This document shows positions 10,002-20,180 of a stretch of DNA of 64,000 nt, piece by piece. The first letter of the stretch is position 1. Each line of letters opens with the position of its first letter. The stretch comes from Adiantum capillus-veneris (taxonomy: Eukaryota; Streptophyta; Polypodiopsida; Polypodiales; Pteridaceae). The translations under genes and the position numbers were made by a program. Under the pieces are notes generated by a model. The model saw only the letters and a list, made by a program, of their open reading frames with translations. It searched no databases and had not been told where the DNA came from. The stretch lies in assembly GCA_014529385.2 (NCBI GenBank), contig CM043955.1, positions 149,497,640-149,561,639 on the forward strand, written 5' to 3'.

Positions 10002-12115
10002 ATGACACAGATTGCCTCGCCAAAAGCAAGCAAGGCAGTGGACAGCAGGACCATATGAAGTGGATGAGTTCTCTATAAACGAAAAAGCTCACATCTCGGA
10101 TGAAACACTAGCTCAGATCCCTGCTCACATTTTCATTGCAAAGTTTAAGGATGCTGATGGTGATATGGTAAAGACGACTATCATGCCACGGGAAATATGG
10201 AATCTCCACCGAAGGCCAGAGGTCACAGAAGGCGTGCGGGCTGTGCATTTGGAGCAGTTTTTTAGATTGCAGCCATGGGGAACAGACTACATGAGGGCCC
10301 ACGAGCTCATGAGCTTGATTCAGTATGATGGGCAAGCAATGCTCACTGACAAGGATGGTTTAAAGGTAAAAGTAAAGATCACCAAAGAAATCATCAACGA
10401 AGCTTTGCACTTCCTTCCAGGGCAACACGACTTGCTGGCAAAGACCAAGTCACTAGATAACGAGAAGGCATTTATCAAAGAAAAAGGAAACAAGTACAAG
10501 TACAATGACATGATATACGGTGAGCTGGAGTTACCAATGAGATTAATCTCTCAACATTTCAGGGTACAAAAGCCTCCTCGCTACACAGAGCCGATCCTGC
10601 ACATTGCAGTTGTCATGGCTCTAGCAATAGCTGAAAACAGAACCATTCGATGCGATCATGGTTCTTACATCTTGGAGAACTTGATCGAAGCAAATTTGAA
10701 AAGCTCAACAAAGAACAAAAGCTACATGAGTGTAGGGCCAATGCTAACAAGAATAGCATACCAAGCTTTGGGCATGATTGAAGACCTGCCGGCGGCTAGT
10801 TCTCAAACAACCTTGATTCAGAAAGCAAAGCTGGTTGCTCACTCAATAAGGACGACCACTAGCGCAACATCATTGCGCTCGGCGAAGGCATCCAACAAAA
10901 GCTCGAGTGATGAAGAAAAGACGGAGATTGAAGACAAGGAAAACTCTCAATGGTCAAAAGACAAAGGACCATCAAAATTTGAAGAAAGCGAGGAGGAAGA
11001 CTCCACCACACCGCTTGAGAGAAGAAAGAGGGAAAGAAGTACAGTGCCGCAATCTGACCTTCAAAAAGCATATGCAGAGGCCCAACAAAGAATGGAGGAA
11101 AGAAGGACCAAGTTGCGGGCCGACGGACAGGCAAGAGCTGCTGCAAAACAACAAACAGAAAAACGAAGGTTCGAGAAGGAAAGACAAGAAAGAATAGAAA
11201 ATGCAGCTCGCATACGGGCTAAAAAACAAAGGTTAGAAGCGGAACAAAAGGCTGCAGAAGTGGACATTTCTTCTCAGTCCACTGAAGGGACAAAGGAGAA
11301 AGAAGCGGCTGAAGATACGAACCAAGCAGAGCAATTAAAGAAAACTCAAAGAGAGAGGTATGTGGAAGCACGACGGGCGGCGGATTTGACTCGCCAAAGA
11401 ATAATAAATATTTTAAAGAAAAGAAAAGTGAACGCGTCTGCTTCATAGCCAAGGGAAGATGCAACAAAAAAGATGCATGTCCAAGAAGTGGAGAAATCAC
11501 CACCTCCTCCCTCGCCTAAATCGCCACCTCTCCCTCCCCGAAATCTCCTCCTCCTCCTCCTTCTCCATCAACCAAAAAAACCACCACCTCCTCCTCCTTC
11601 ATCCTCACAAAAAGAGTCTATGCCTACGCAAGCAATAGGGTACCAAGAAGCCTGTCAGGTTATGGCTGAATTTGACTACAGAAAAACCTTGCAAGATCTG
11701 GAAAAACAATTCCAATGCCAGCACGTGGTGCTGAGAGAAAAAGAAAAGCAGGTACATGAGGCTCAACAAAAGCAAAAAACTGGGCAAAAGGAGTTAGAGA
11801 GCCTGCGGGCACAATTGGAGCTCGCAACGAAGGAAAGAGACACTGAGCGACAGCAGGCTCAGTCTCTAATCAAAGACATGGTGGATGTCAGGACGGAGTT
11901 GACAGCCAAGGAAACGAAATGCTAGGATTTGACAGCAAGGGTAAAGAAAGCAACGGAGCAGCTAACTTACAAAAGCGCAAGGTTTCAGAGGGTTAACAAC
12001 TCATACCTCACTGTCAAAAGCATTTTAACAACCTTGATGGCAAACCAAGAACCTGCTGGGGCATTGGTCTCCACGTCAGACAATGCTGCAGCAGCGGCGC
12101 TGAAAGGAGAGCTAG
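10002..12115 (+). pseudogene. Coiled-coil protein of element O, N-terminal two thirds (interrupted by element I)
   Basis: I know no named family for this protein. One frame from 10012 to 12115 has only two stops (TAG 11446-11448 and TAG 11923-11925). The likely ATG is at 10002 in another frame (MTQIASPKASK), matching the start of element I's protein (MAAAKSPAKKK), so a small indel near 10040 probably shifted the start. About 270 residues of N-terminal domain are followed by a charged coiled coil (runs of E, K, R and Q, about 10900-11420). A proline-rich stretch (11500-11620) and more coiled coil come next. There are no zinc knuckles and no enzyme motifs. It may be a Gag analogue. The frame resumes at 36995 beyond the inserted element, in register. 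Confidence 0.7.
12111..12115. repeat. Left target-site duplication of element I (GCTAG)
   Basis: GCTAG directly precedes LTR-1 and is repeated at 36990-36994 directly after LTR-3. A 5-bp duplication is standard for LTR elements. Confidence 0.9.
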
Positions 12116-13044
12116 TGTTAGAAGCTGGACACACCCCACGGAAACTGACTACTCGGAAGATTATCATTTTTTGTAATTATTCATTTATTGAGGAAACCCG
12201 ATTTTTCACCTTGTAAATATTGGGGCTTAATAGAAGTTTTCAGATTGTATCCCAATTCTGGTAGTTAGATTGAGTAGTTGGTTAATTTGGAACTTTAGGG
12301 TTTGAGAATTGTAAGGTATATACCACTTTTTGACCTTAATGAAAGACCTTTTGTCATTTTTAAAAAGAAGTTTTGAAGTCTGTGAGTGAGCGTACTGTGA
12401 ACGAGAGAGTGTGAGCTTCATCTTGACGCTACGTGTACACCGGTGGTCGGAATTGAGTGCAGAGAAGTGCAGCATGTTGCCAACGACGAGAGCTACGTGT
12501 CGATACCTACATTGCGCACGTACGGTCCGGTTTTGCGAGCTCCTTCTACAAGCTTCATCTGGTGATTCGGTGAGCATACATTGTCCAATTTTGCATTGCA
12601 GCATATCCACGCGTTCACATTGAGTAGAGCTACACATTAGGCACTTTAGATTTCGGAAACGAAGACCTGCAAATTTCGGCCAGACATCCTACGTGATTTT
12701 GCACCGGGTGTTTTGGGTTGGGATTTTGGTTCATAGACCTTAGGGAGAGCGACCTATTGGTGTTAGTAGGGTCTCCTTCAAGTTCTGTGGTGTTTCGAGA
12801 TTGTTTGATGGGTGTTCGGCTCTAGAAAGCGTTGTAGGAAGTTTCCTCTTATGCACTCTTGAAGGCTGTGACTTAGACATTGGGTAGAGACCTTTGTAGG
12901 AATTAGTTAGGAGTCGGTCGAGTGTAGGTTGACACCTTATACTTGCTTCCACGTGCCTGCGGGTCGAGCTTCGTCCTTAGCTGACAAATCTTGTTAGGTG
13001 AGTTCTCGCTATGGTGACGTCCGTCGCGGCGTATCCGTCCAACA
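12116..13044 (+). repeat. LTR-1 of element I (5' LTR, 929 bp)
   Basis: The LTR starts TGTTAGAAGCTGGACACACC and ends CCGTCCAACA. It is followed at once by a primer site. It closely matches LTR-3, sharing the GGCTTAATAGAAGTTT segment that LTR-2 lacks. A TATA-like GGTATATACC lies near 12315. A single half-site of the leader palindrome (AGACATCCTACG) lies at 12682-12693. Confidence 0.92.
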
Positions 13045-13064
13045 TTGGCGCCGCTCTGCCGGGG
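13045..13064 (+). other. Primer binding site of element I
   Basis: TTGGCGCCGCTCTGCCGGGG directly follows the LTR. It resembles the tRNA-Asp-type site (TGGCGCCGTTGCCGGGG) known from Athila/Tat elements, with a two-base expansion. Confidence 0.75.
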
Positions 13065-13597
13065 ACGAAAACCTTAGGTAGGTGACCAAGACTAGTCCTT
13101 GAGGATAGGGATTTTTGGCTTGCCAAGAGTCTCGTTTTACATTTAGATAGGACCAGAGGGTAGAGGACTCTCTAGGTCTTAGAGGGAGTTTAGGAAGCGT
13201 GTGTCTGGTTTAGACCCTTCAACTTAGGTAGATTTAGGTCGACTAAGATAGTTTTAGGTATTAGTTGAGTTCTTGAGTAGGAGTTGGGGTGGTAGAAGCG
13301 GTGAGAGGAGAGCTGGAGAGTCCGGAGACGCCAAAAAGCAACCAAAACACCATTATCACCATTTCACATGATAAGTAGGAGTAGAGTAAGTAGGACATCA
13401 TGATTTAGGATCTAGAGCACTTCATGCATGTATACTTGCTTGGTAAATTCATCACAAGTTTGTAAAAGACGCAAAAAAAGACGCAAAAGTGTGTTTGAAA
13501 GCTGAAGTGAAGTCCAAAAGTTACTGTGAGTGTTTTTGATAGAGCTGCAGAGCATCAGGAGCATTTCTGTCAGGAAAAAATTTAATTTCAAGCCAGG

Positions 13598-13621
13598 AGA
13601 CATCCTACGCGTAGGATGTCT
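13598..13621. repeat. 24-bp palindrome, copy 1 (perfect)
   Basis: AGACATCCTACG is followed directly by its own reverse complement, giving a perfect 24-bp palindrome centred on ACGCGT. Confidence 0.95.
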
Positions 13622-14026
13622 ACAGGCTAATTTGGTGGGAATTTTGGGATTTTGAGTTGACCAGTGTGTTCAGAAGGTGGGGTTTACCCTATTTTCAATT
13701 GGAAAGTGAAAATTTGACCATATCTTGACAAGATAAGGCCAAATAGACTGAAATTGCCAGACATCCTACCCAAATTGTGCCAAAGCATTATTTTAAGACC
13801 AAAACCATATGATGGCTGCATGAAATAATGAGTGACTGAGAGGGGTTTCATCTCATTTGGGTGAGAAAATTTGGGTTCAAAGCGGACTTTAGCACTTTTG
13901 ACTGAAAAAGGCAAGAATAGCTAAAATTGGGGACTTTTGAAATCCAAACCAAAATCCAAGCATACCATTGGGTTGCTGACATCAAGGGGAAGCTGTGGGT
14001 CAAGTCTGGGGTCAAACAGGCCAAAA

Positions 14027-14050
14027 AGACATCCTACGCGTAGGATGTCT
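14027..14050. repeat. 24-bp palindrome, copy 2 (perfect)
   Basis: Identical to copy 1 over all 24 bases, while the flanks differ. Confidence 0.95.
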
Positions 14051-14151
14051 TCTGTGTGATTTTTCACTCCAAACCAAATTTTGAGCATACCAAAGTAATC
14101 ATAAACTCAAGGGAAGCCTGTGTTTTGAATTTGAAGCTATTCTGATGAAAT

Positions 14152-14175
14152 AGACATCCTACGCGTAGTATGTCT
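14152..14175. repeat. 24-bp palindrome, copy 3 (one mismatch)
   Basis: Same as copy 1 except one G to T change in the right arm (GTAGTATGTCT). Confidence 0.95.
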
Positions 14176-14427
14176 AAAGCAAGAAATTGAAGCCAGATAC
14201 TGGCAGTGGACATAGCAAGGTGTTGAATAGCCTTAGGCAAGCCTCCTAGTCAATTTTGGTCCAAATTGGAGTTGATTAGACTGATCAAGATCAGCAACAG
14301 GCTGTCGGAACAGATTTTTGATCCATTGACCAGCTTATAGGTGTCCAAATCAAAAAGTACAAACAGCTGTGGACTCAGCACATCAAGGGGAATCCATAGT
14401 GCAAAAATCCAGGCAAAACAAAGCAGG

Positions 14428-14451
14428 AGACATTCTACACGTAGGATGTCT
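14428..14451. repeat. 24-bp palindrome, copy 4 (two mismatches)
   Basis: The left arm reads AGACATTCTACA and the right arm is unchanged. It lies 276 bp after copy 3. Confidence 0.9.
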
Positions 14452-14622
14452 ACTGGGGCCTACTGAAGAGAAAATTTGACTAGGCTTAGACAGTGAGATT
14501 CCATTTGGCTTAAGGGTTCCAGAACTTCTTTCAGAAGTGAATTTAGACCTTGTTTGTCCATTTGACGGAGCAAAGACTGAATTCAGACTTTTTCACGTAA
14601 ATTGACTAACATCCGAGGGAAG

Positions 14623-14627
14623 TACAG
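14623..14627. repeat. Left target-site duplication of copia element (TACAG)
   Basis: TACAG precedes the 5' LTR and recurs at 19795-19799. Confidence 0.95.
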
Positions 14628-14854
14628 TGTTACCATATACATGTGGTAGTGATGTGTGTGAACACACTAGGACCGCCGGGGCATTTTTTCCCTCTTTAGG
14701 AGGTTTTTTCCCCCGTGCATTGTATATACGCCCATCACTCTAGGGCTATCTATCTTTCCATTGCACACTAAGGAATACACTCTCTATTGTGTGCCTTGAG
14801 CTTCCTTCGTCTTCTCCAAGCTGTGTGTGTTTCTCTGCAACCCTAATTCCAACA
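14628..14854 (+). repeat. 5' LTR of copia element (227 bp)
   Basis: The LTR starts TGTTACCATATACATG and ends AATTCCAACA. A TATA-like TGTATATACG lies at 14721-14730. It matches the 3' LTR except for G at 14827 against A at 19767. Confidence 0.97.
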
Positions 14855-14856
14855 AT

Positions 14857-14868
14857 TGGTATCAGAGC
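14857..14868 (+). other. Primer binding site of copia element
   Basis: TGGTATCAGAGC, two bases after the LTR, is complementary to the 3' end of initiator tRNA-Met. This is the usual primer of plant copia elements. Confidence 0.95.
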
Positions 14869-15216
14869 AGGTCACGTCCTCCCGGGCTTAGTCGCCAGCT
14901 GCTCCAGCACACGCCTGCTCACTTTCTCCGATTTCAGTGAGCTTTGGCAAGCGTTCGCAGGTCGACAAATATTTTGGGAGATCTCGAAGAGCTCGGTCTG
15001 CTCAGAATTTTGATTTGGGCTCATTTCGGCCTCCGTTTCCACTACGGGCAGTACTGCACAGGCTATTTCGTCATTTTGTGCAGATTTTCTGTCAGTGCCG
15101 TTTTCTGCATAACAGGTGCCTTATAGTCTTCTACGGTTTGTGCTATATAGCACAAGTTGTTCCCGCTCCATTTCTCCTATTTTCGGGCAGTTTTCACATC
15201 AGGTGCAGCATTTACC

Positions 15217-15783
15217 ATGGCTGACAACAACAACACAGATGTGTTCAAGATGTTTGCTGCTGAGGACAGGTTGGATGGGGACAACTACCCTATGTGGGCT
15301 TATATGATGCAACACGTTCTTGTGTCAAAAGGTGTCTGGAACATTGTGCAGGGCATTGATGTACGTCCTGGTTCTGAAGATGTAGGCGATATTGAGGATG
15401 TTGCAGGTCTTGCTGCAAGGATTGCAGCTGTTAGAGTTGTTTTGCCTACAGCAGAACAAGCTCGTTGGGATGTTAAGGATGCGCAGGCTCATGCATTGAT
15501 TGCGTTGTCTGTGAAGCGCACCATTATTCCTCACATCCGTTCAGCAAAATCTACAAAACAGGCTTGGGATATTCTAGCAGGTCTTTATGCAAGCCGCAAT
15601 GAGGCTAAAATTGCTTTGCTGCGTAAAGAGCTAGAGTCGAAGATTATGCATGAGGAGGATGATATGGACACTTTCCTTGCTAGTGTCAAGGATATCAATG
15701 AGCAACTCATTTCTGCAGGTGAAGTCATTTCTGACAGTTCCCTTGTGCAGACTGTTCTTGATGCCTTACCAGACTTTTGCTAG
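15217..15783 (+). CDS. gag: Copia Gag N-terminal part
   Basis: The ATG at 15217 opens MADNNNTDVFKMFAAEDRLD and fits the start of plant copia Gag. The minus-strand relative at 49597 begins almost identically (MADNNTNVFKMF). The domain is the UBN2/DUF4219-type Gag fold (GDNYPMWAYMMQHVL, then KQAWDILAGLYASRNEAKIALLRKEL). The frame ends at TAG 15781-15783 after ALPDFC. Comparison with the usual motif suggests a short deletion just before the stop, after which the protein continues in the +1 frame (FASTWRL). It forms the particle shell. Confidence 0.9.
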   Translation: MADNNNTDVFKMFAAEDRLDGDNYPMWAYMMQHVLVSKGVWNIVQGIDVRPGSEDVGDIEDVAGLAARIAAVRVVLPTAEQARWDVKDAQAHALIALSVKRTIIPHIRSAKSTKQAWDILAGLYASRNEAKIALLRKELESKIMHEEDDMDTFLASVKDINEQLISAGEVISDSSLVQTVLDALPDFC

Positions 15784-18700
15784 TACTTGGAGACTGATGA
15801 CCCAAGGAAATCCTGAAGTTGTCAAGTTTGATGCATTATGCACATTGCTGTTGCAAGAGTCACTTTCTAGAAAAAACAGGACTAGGCAGCGTGCAGTTGA
15901 ACAGGCTTTTATTGCTTCTCAAAGAAAGGGTGGTAACAGTAATGCAGCCACTTCTTATGGTTCTGCTGCGAGTGGCAAAAATTCTGTTCCTAATGCTTCT
16001 GCTGGCAGCACTTCGTCTGGAAATTCTGGTGATAAGGGCAAAAAGAAGATGCGTTGCCATTATTGTAAAGCCAATGATCACTTGATCAAGTCGTGTCCTA
16101 AGTTGAAGGCCAAAGAGGCTAAGAAGAAAGAGGGTGGTTCCACTGCAAATGCTGGTTCCACTACAAATGCAGCCATTGTTGAGTCTTCTGTGAAAGGAGA
16201 TTTTGATGCTGATGTTGATGCAGAATGGGCTTTTAGCGCAGAGTGCACTTACAATCCTGCTGTCCATGATGCATGCTTGTCAGTTGCTGCAGATTCACAT
16301 GTGTGGTATTTCGACAGTGGTGCTACAAAGCACATTACCTCACATCGTGAATTGTTTACCTCTCTCGAGTCTGTCCCTCATGGGAATTCAGTCACTTGTG
16401 CCAACAACGCCTCTTATCCAGTTCAGGGAGTTGGAAAGATTGTGCTCACTGCTGCTAATGGCAGTTCCTTCACACTTGTTGATGCACTTTATGTACCTGG
16501 GATCAAGAAGAATCTATTGTCTGTATCCGCACTTGCTAGACTTGGACTTGTAGTCAAATTTGTGGATGACAGATGTACAGTTCATGATCTCAGTTTTGGT
16601 GATGAAATTGTTGCATCTGGGCTTTTGTGCCGTGGGCTGTATAAGCTCACTTTGTATGACAAGTGTGGACAAAATTTTGCAAATGCTGTTGCAGATTCAA
16701 GGGCTATTTCAGATGCAAAACTTTGGCATGCACGTTTTGGTCATCTGAATTTTGCCAGTTTGCTGCGTTTGCAGAAATCTGATATGGTTGCTTCTTTGCC
16801 GCCTCTTGAAGCACCTATCAAACATGTTTGTGAAGGCTGTATTCTGGGTAAAATGCAGCGTTCTAAGTTTCCAAAGGATGGTTCAGTTAGGGCCACATGC
16901 AGGTTGCAGCTTGTGCATAGTGATGTTTGTGGGCCCATGCAAACTCCGTCCTTGGGCAATTACCTGTACTTCGTGACTTTCATTGATGATTACTCCAGGC
17001 ATGCATGGGTATTTCCGCTTAAAGCAAAGTCCGAAGTTTTTATGTGCTTCAAACAATTTTTGGCTATGGCTGAAAATGTCTCAAAATGTACTATGGGCAC
17101 CCTCCGTTCCGATCGAGGGGGGGAGTATATGTCTCATGAATTTAATGCATTTCTGGCTAGTCGTGGGATAAAACACCAATGTACAGTGCCTTATACACCT
17201 CAGCAAAATGGTGTTGCTGAGAGGAAAAACAGGTCACTAACGGAAATGGCACGATGTATGGTCAAAAGTCAAGCTTTACCGCATTCTTTTTGGCTTGAGG
17301 CCATCATGTGTGCCACTTATGTACTTAACAGGTGTCCTACGAAAGCTTTGCAGTCTATTACTCCATATGAAGCATGGCATGATAGAAAACCTTCTATTGA
17401 GCACATGCGTGTTTTTGGCTGTTTGGCATATGCTTTGGTGCCACAAGTGCAGCGCAGAAAATGGGATGATAAGGCTGTCAAATGTATTTTTGTTGGTTAT
17501 AGTGCTGAAAGCAAAGGTTACAGGTTGTATCACCCGCAAACAAAACGTATTTTGGTTTCACGGGATGTAGTGTTTGTGGAAGATTCTGTTCAACCCTTGC
17601 TGTCATGTACTAGAGACAGTAATGTAAGCTCACAGGACATTTATGACACTTTGTTGCCTCTTTTCAGTGGTGGAAATACGAATGTAAGTTCCAATGAGGC
17701 AAATGTACAGCCTATGGGGGTTTCTGAAAATGTTTTAGAACAGCCTATTACTGATGCAGATGTACATGATGTACTTGATGAGGAAAGGGCTGAAAATGAG
17801 CAGGCTAGAGGTATGCCAAAATGGCTGGTGCACACTTTGCGTGACAGTAAATTGGATGCACCTTTATCTAGTCGTACTCGTTCAGGCTCTCGCCATGCAT
17901 CTTATGCATCAGATTGTTATGCTTTGGCTGTGTCTAGTTTACATGATGTTGAGGAGCCTCTGTCTTTTGATGAAGCACAGAATTCAGAAAATTGGATTGC
18001 TGCCATGAAATCAGAATATGATGCACTTATAGAGAATGACACATGGACTTTATGTGAATTGCCTCCTGGCAAAAAGGCCATTGGTACGAAGTGGGTTTAC
18101 AAGTTGAAACGCAAGCCGGATGGTGAGATCGATCGCCATAAGGCTCGACTTGTTGCAAAGGGTTATGCACAACAAAAAGGCATAGATTATGAAGAGACTT
18201 TTGCTCCCACTTGTCGTATGACTACTGTGCGTTTTCTATGTGCATTGGCAGCTCATTTTGGTTGGGATGTACATCAATCAGACATTGTTACTGCTTTCTT
18301 GAATGGTGACATATTTGAGGAAGTTTATGTAACGCAGCCTCGCGGTTTTGTCATAAAAGGACAAGAGGACAAAGTGTGCAAATGTAAGAAGGCTTTGTAT
18401 GGGTTGAAGCAATCTCCTCGTGCTTGGTATGAGAAAGCTGACACTCATTTGGTTAAACGAGGCTTTCGTAACAGTCCAACAGAAAGCACATTGTATGTAA
18501 AGCGTGAGGATGATGTATTTCTCATTGTGGTTCTTTATGTTGATGATTTGTTGATCACTGGACCAAATGAGAGACATATTGCTGAATTTAAGGCTGATTT
18601 GAATGCTACTTTCAAGATGAAAGATTTGGGGCTGTTGCATCATTACTTGGGTATACAGTTTAAGCAGTGTGATGGTGGTATTGCCTTGTGTCAGAAAAGT

Positions 18701-19492
18701 TACATAGAGACATTGCTATGTAAGTTTGGACTTGAGGATTGCAAACCTATTGCCACTCCCATGGAAACAGGTTTGAAGTTGAGTCTACATGATGCTGGCG
18801 ATCCTGCTGATGTCACTCTTTACCAAACTGCTGTTGGCTGCCTCATTTATGTATGCAACACGAGGCCAGATATTCAGTTTGCAGTCTCGCAGGTCAGCAG
18901 ATTTATGCATAGCCCAGGGTCTAAGCATTGGCAGGCTGTCAAGAGGATTTTCCGCTACCTTAGTGGCACTTTACATCTTGGCTTGTTTTATCCCAAGGGG
19001 GGATCATTGCCGCCAGACTTACATGCTTTTTCGGACTCAGATTGGGCTGGTTGTTTTGACACGCGAGTGTCCACAAGTGGTTTTTGTTTCATGCTTGGCA
19101 GTTCATGTATATCATGGTTGAGCAAGAAGCAACCTACTGTGGCCACTTCGAGTTGTGAGGCTGAGTACAGGGCAGTCTTCACAGCTACGGTTGAGTGTGT
19201 ATGGCTCAGACGCCTTATGGCTGACTTGGGTGTTGGACAGGACACTGCCAACACTATCTACACTGACAGTCAGAGCGCATTGGCAGTTGCGAGGAACCCA
19301 GTTTTTCATGCTCGCACAAAGCACATTGAGGTGCATTACCACTATGTCAGGGAGAGGCTCTCAGCAGGAGAGATCAGCTTGGCTTATGTGCCAACACAGG
19401 ACAACCTTGCAGATCTTTTCACAAAGGCATTGTCTCGTGAGAAGCTTGAAGCTTTCCGCAAAGCTTTGGGCTTACTCCCCTTTGTGGACTGA
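15770..19492 (+). CDS. pol: Copia Gag C-terminus and Pol polyprotein
   Basis: One open frame runs to TGA 19490-19492. It is open by chance back to 15650, but the sense sequence begins around 15770. In order it contains a zinc knuckle (CHYCKANDHLIKSC, 16055-16096), protease (WYFDSGATKHI, Asp codon 16313-16315), and the integrase HHCC zinc region (WHARFGH...CEGCILGK). The integrase core follows with Asp (HSDVCGP), Asp (RSDRGGEY) and Glu (NGVAERKNR), then RT with YVDD (18536-18547), and RNase H (FSDSDWAG, SSCEAEY, TDSQSAL). All catalytic residues I looked for are present. Pol is +1 relative to gag, so without recoding or repair it would not be made from the gag start. Confidence 0.95.
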   Translation, partial: QTFASTWRLMTQGNPEVVKFDALCTLLLQESLSRKNRTRQRAVEQAFIASQRKGGNSNAATSYGSAASGKNSVPNASAGSTSSGNSGDKGKKKMRCHYCKANDHLIKSCPKLKAKEAKKKEGGSTANAGSTTNAAIVESSVKGDFDADVDAEWAFSAECTYNPAVHDACLSVAADSHVWYFDSGATKHITSHRELFTSLESVPHGNSVTCANNASYPVQGVGKIVLTAANGSSFTLVDALYVPGIKKNLLSVSALARLGLVVKFVDDRCTVHDLSFGDEIVASGLLCRGLYKLTLYDKCGQNFANAVADSRAISDAKLWHARFGHLNFASLLRLQKSDMVASLPPLEAPIKHVCEGCILGKMQRSKFPKDGSVRATCRLQLVHSDVCGPMQTPSLGNYLYFVTFIDDYSRHAWVFPLKAKSEVFMCFKQFLAMAENVSKCTMGTLRSDRGGEYMSHEFNAFLASRGIKHQCTVPYTPQQNGVAERKNRSLTEMARCMVKSQALPHSFWLEAIMCATYVLNRCPTKALQSITPYEAWHDRKPSIEHMRVFGCLAYALVPQVQRRKWDDKAVKCIFVGYSAESKGYRLYHPQTKRILVSRDVVFVEDSVQPLLSCTRDSNVSSQDIYDTLLPLFSGGNTNVSSNEANVQPMGVSENVLEQPITDADVHDVLDEERAENEQARGMPKWLVHTLRDSKLDAPLSSRTRSGSRHASYASDCYALAVSSLHDVEEPLSFDEAQNSENWIAAMKSEYDALIENDTWTLCELPPGKKAIGTKWVYKLKRKPDGEIDRHKARLVAKGYAQQKGIDYEETFAPTCRMTTVRFLCALAAHFGWDVHQSDIVTAFLNGDIFEEVYVTQPRGFVIKGQEDKVCKCKKALYGLKQSPRAWYEKADTHLVKRGFRNSPTESTLYVKREDDVFLIVVLYVDDLLITGPNERHIAEFKADLNATFKMKDLGLLHHYLGIQFKQCDGGIALCQKSYIETLLCKFGLEDCKPIATPMETGLKLSLHDAGDPADVTLYQTAVGCLIYVCNTRPDIQFAVSQVSRFMHSPGSKHWQAVKRIFRYLSGTLHLGLFYPKGGSLPPDLHAFSDSDWAGCFDTRVSTSGFCFMLGSSCISWLSKKQPTVATSSCEAEYRAVFTATVECVWLRRLMADLGVGQDTANTIYTDSQSALAVARNPVFHARTKHIEVHYHYVRERLSAGEISLAYVPTQDNLADLFTKALSREKLEAFRKALGLLPFVD

Positions 19493-19557
19493 TCCTGTCC
19501 TCAGGGCATGGCACTTCCCTTTACTCATGTGCCAGCTCTCGTTCACCGCATCACTCC

Positions 19558-19567
19558 AGGGGGGATT
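19558..19567 (+). other. Polypurine tract of copia element
   Basis: AGGGGGGATT lies directly before the 3' LTR. Confidence 0.9.
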
Positions 19568-19794
19568 TGTTACCATATACATGTGGTAGTGATGTGTGTG
19601 AACACACTAGGACCGCCGGGGCATTTTTTCCCTCTTTAGGAGGTTTTTTCCCCCGTGCATTGTATATACGCCCATCACTCTAGGGCTATCTATCTTTCCA
19701 TTGCACACTAAGGAATACACTCTCTATTGTGTGCCTTGAGCTTCCTTCGTCTTCTCCAAGCTGTGTATGTTTCTCTGCAACCCTAATTCCAACA
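19568..19794 (+). repeat. 3' LTR of copia element (227 bp)
   Basis: Same length and ends as the 5' LTR, with a single base difference (A at 19767). Confidence 0.97.
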
Positions 19795-19799
19795 TACAG
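19795..19799. repeat. Right target-site duplication of copia element (TACAG)
   Basis: TACAG follows the 3' LTR and matches 14623-14627. Confidence 0.95.
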
Positions 19800-20000
19800 T
19801 TCCAGATTAGTAGACCTAATCCAGAACATCAGCAGTTTATAAAATACAGTAGTGGTTGAGATTAACTCTCCAGCTATACCAATCATTATTAAGATAACCT
19901 CTAGCAGATAAATGCTTTGATTCGATTACCAAAATTAAACGCTTGTGTACATGTAAATTCAGTAGCAAAGCAAGAAGTTGTGTGGAGACTGATCCTTTGC

Positions 20001-20180
20001 CAGGTGAGTGGTTGGATTTGTGGTAAATTGCATTGATAAGTTTGATGAATTTAAGATCAGGAAGATACATTTTTAGAGACCAGAAGGTGGCAGGTGAGTG
20101 GTTGGATTTGTGGTAAATTGCATTGATAAGTTTGATGAATTTAAGATCAGGAAGATACATTTTTAGAGACCAGAAGATGG
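20001..20180 (+). repeat. 90-bp tandem duplication over the gag start of element B
   Basis: Two copies (20001-20090 and 20091-20180) begin CAGGTGAGTGGTTGG and differ at about one base (GAAGGTGG against GAAGATGG). Each copy carries the gag start (ATG then MNLRSGRYIFRDQK). The first copy's frame soon stops, and the second leads into gag. Confidence 0.93.

Larger units (their letters stand above)
13065..14627 (+). other. Leader of element I, left part
   Basis: This is non-coding sequence between the primer site and the copia insertion. It contains four copies of the palindrome (13598, 14027, 14152 and 14428) and a half-site near 13759. No credible reading frame is seen. Confidence 0.7.
14628..19794 (+). 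mobile_element. Ty1/copia element, near intact and young
   Basis: This is a full-length 5,167-bp element with two 227-bp LTRs differing at one base, a perfect 5-bp target duplication (TACAG), a tRNA-Met primer site, gag, a complete pol frame and a polypurine tract. The order protease, integrase, RT, RNase H defines copia. One mismatch in 227 indicates recent insertion, later than elements A, B, O and I, whose genes are heavily decayed. The only clear coding fault is a frame break between gag and pol near 15775. Confidence 0.97.

Noticed and set aside
12740-12952. A 70-codon minus-strand frame present twice (also 36685-36897)
   Set aside because: It lies within LTR-1 and LTR-3 and recurs only because the LTRs are copies.
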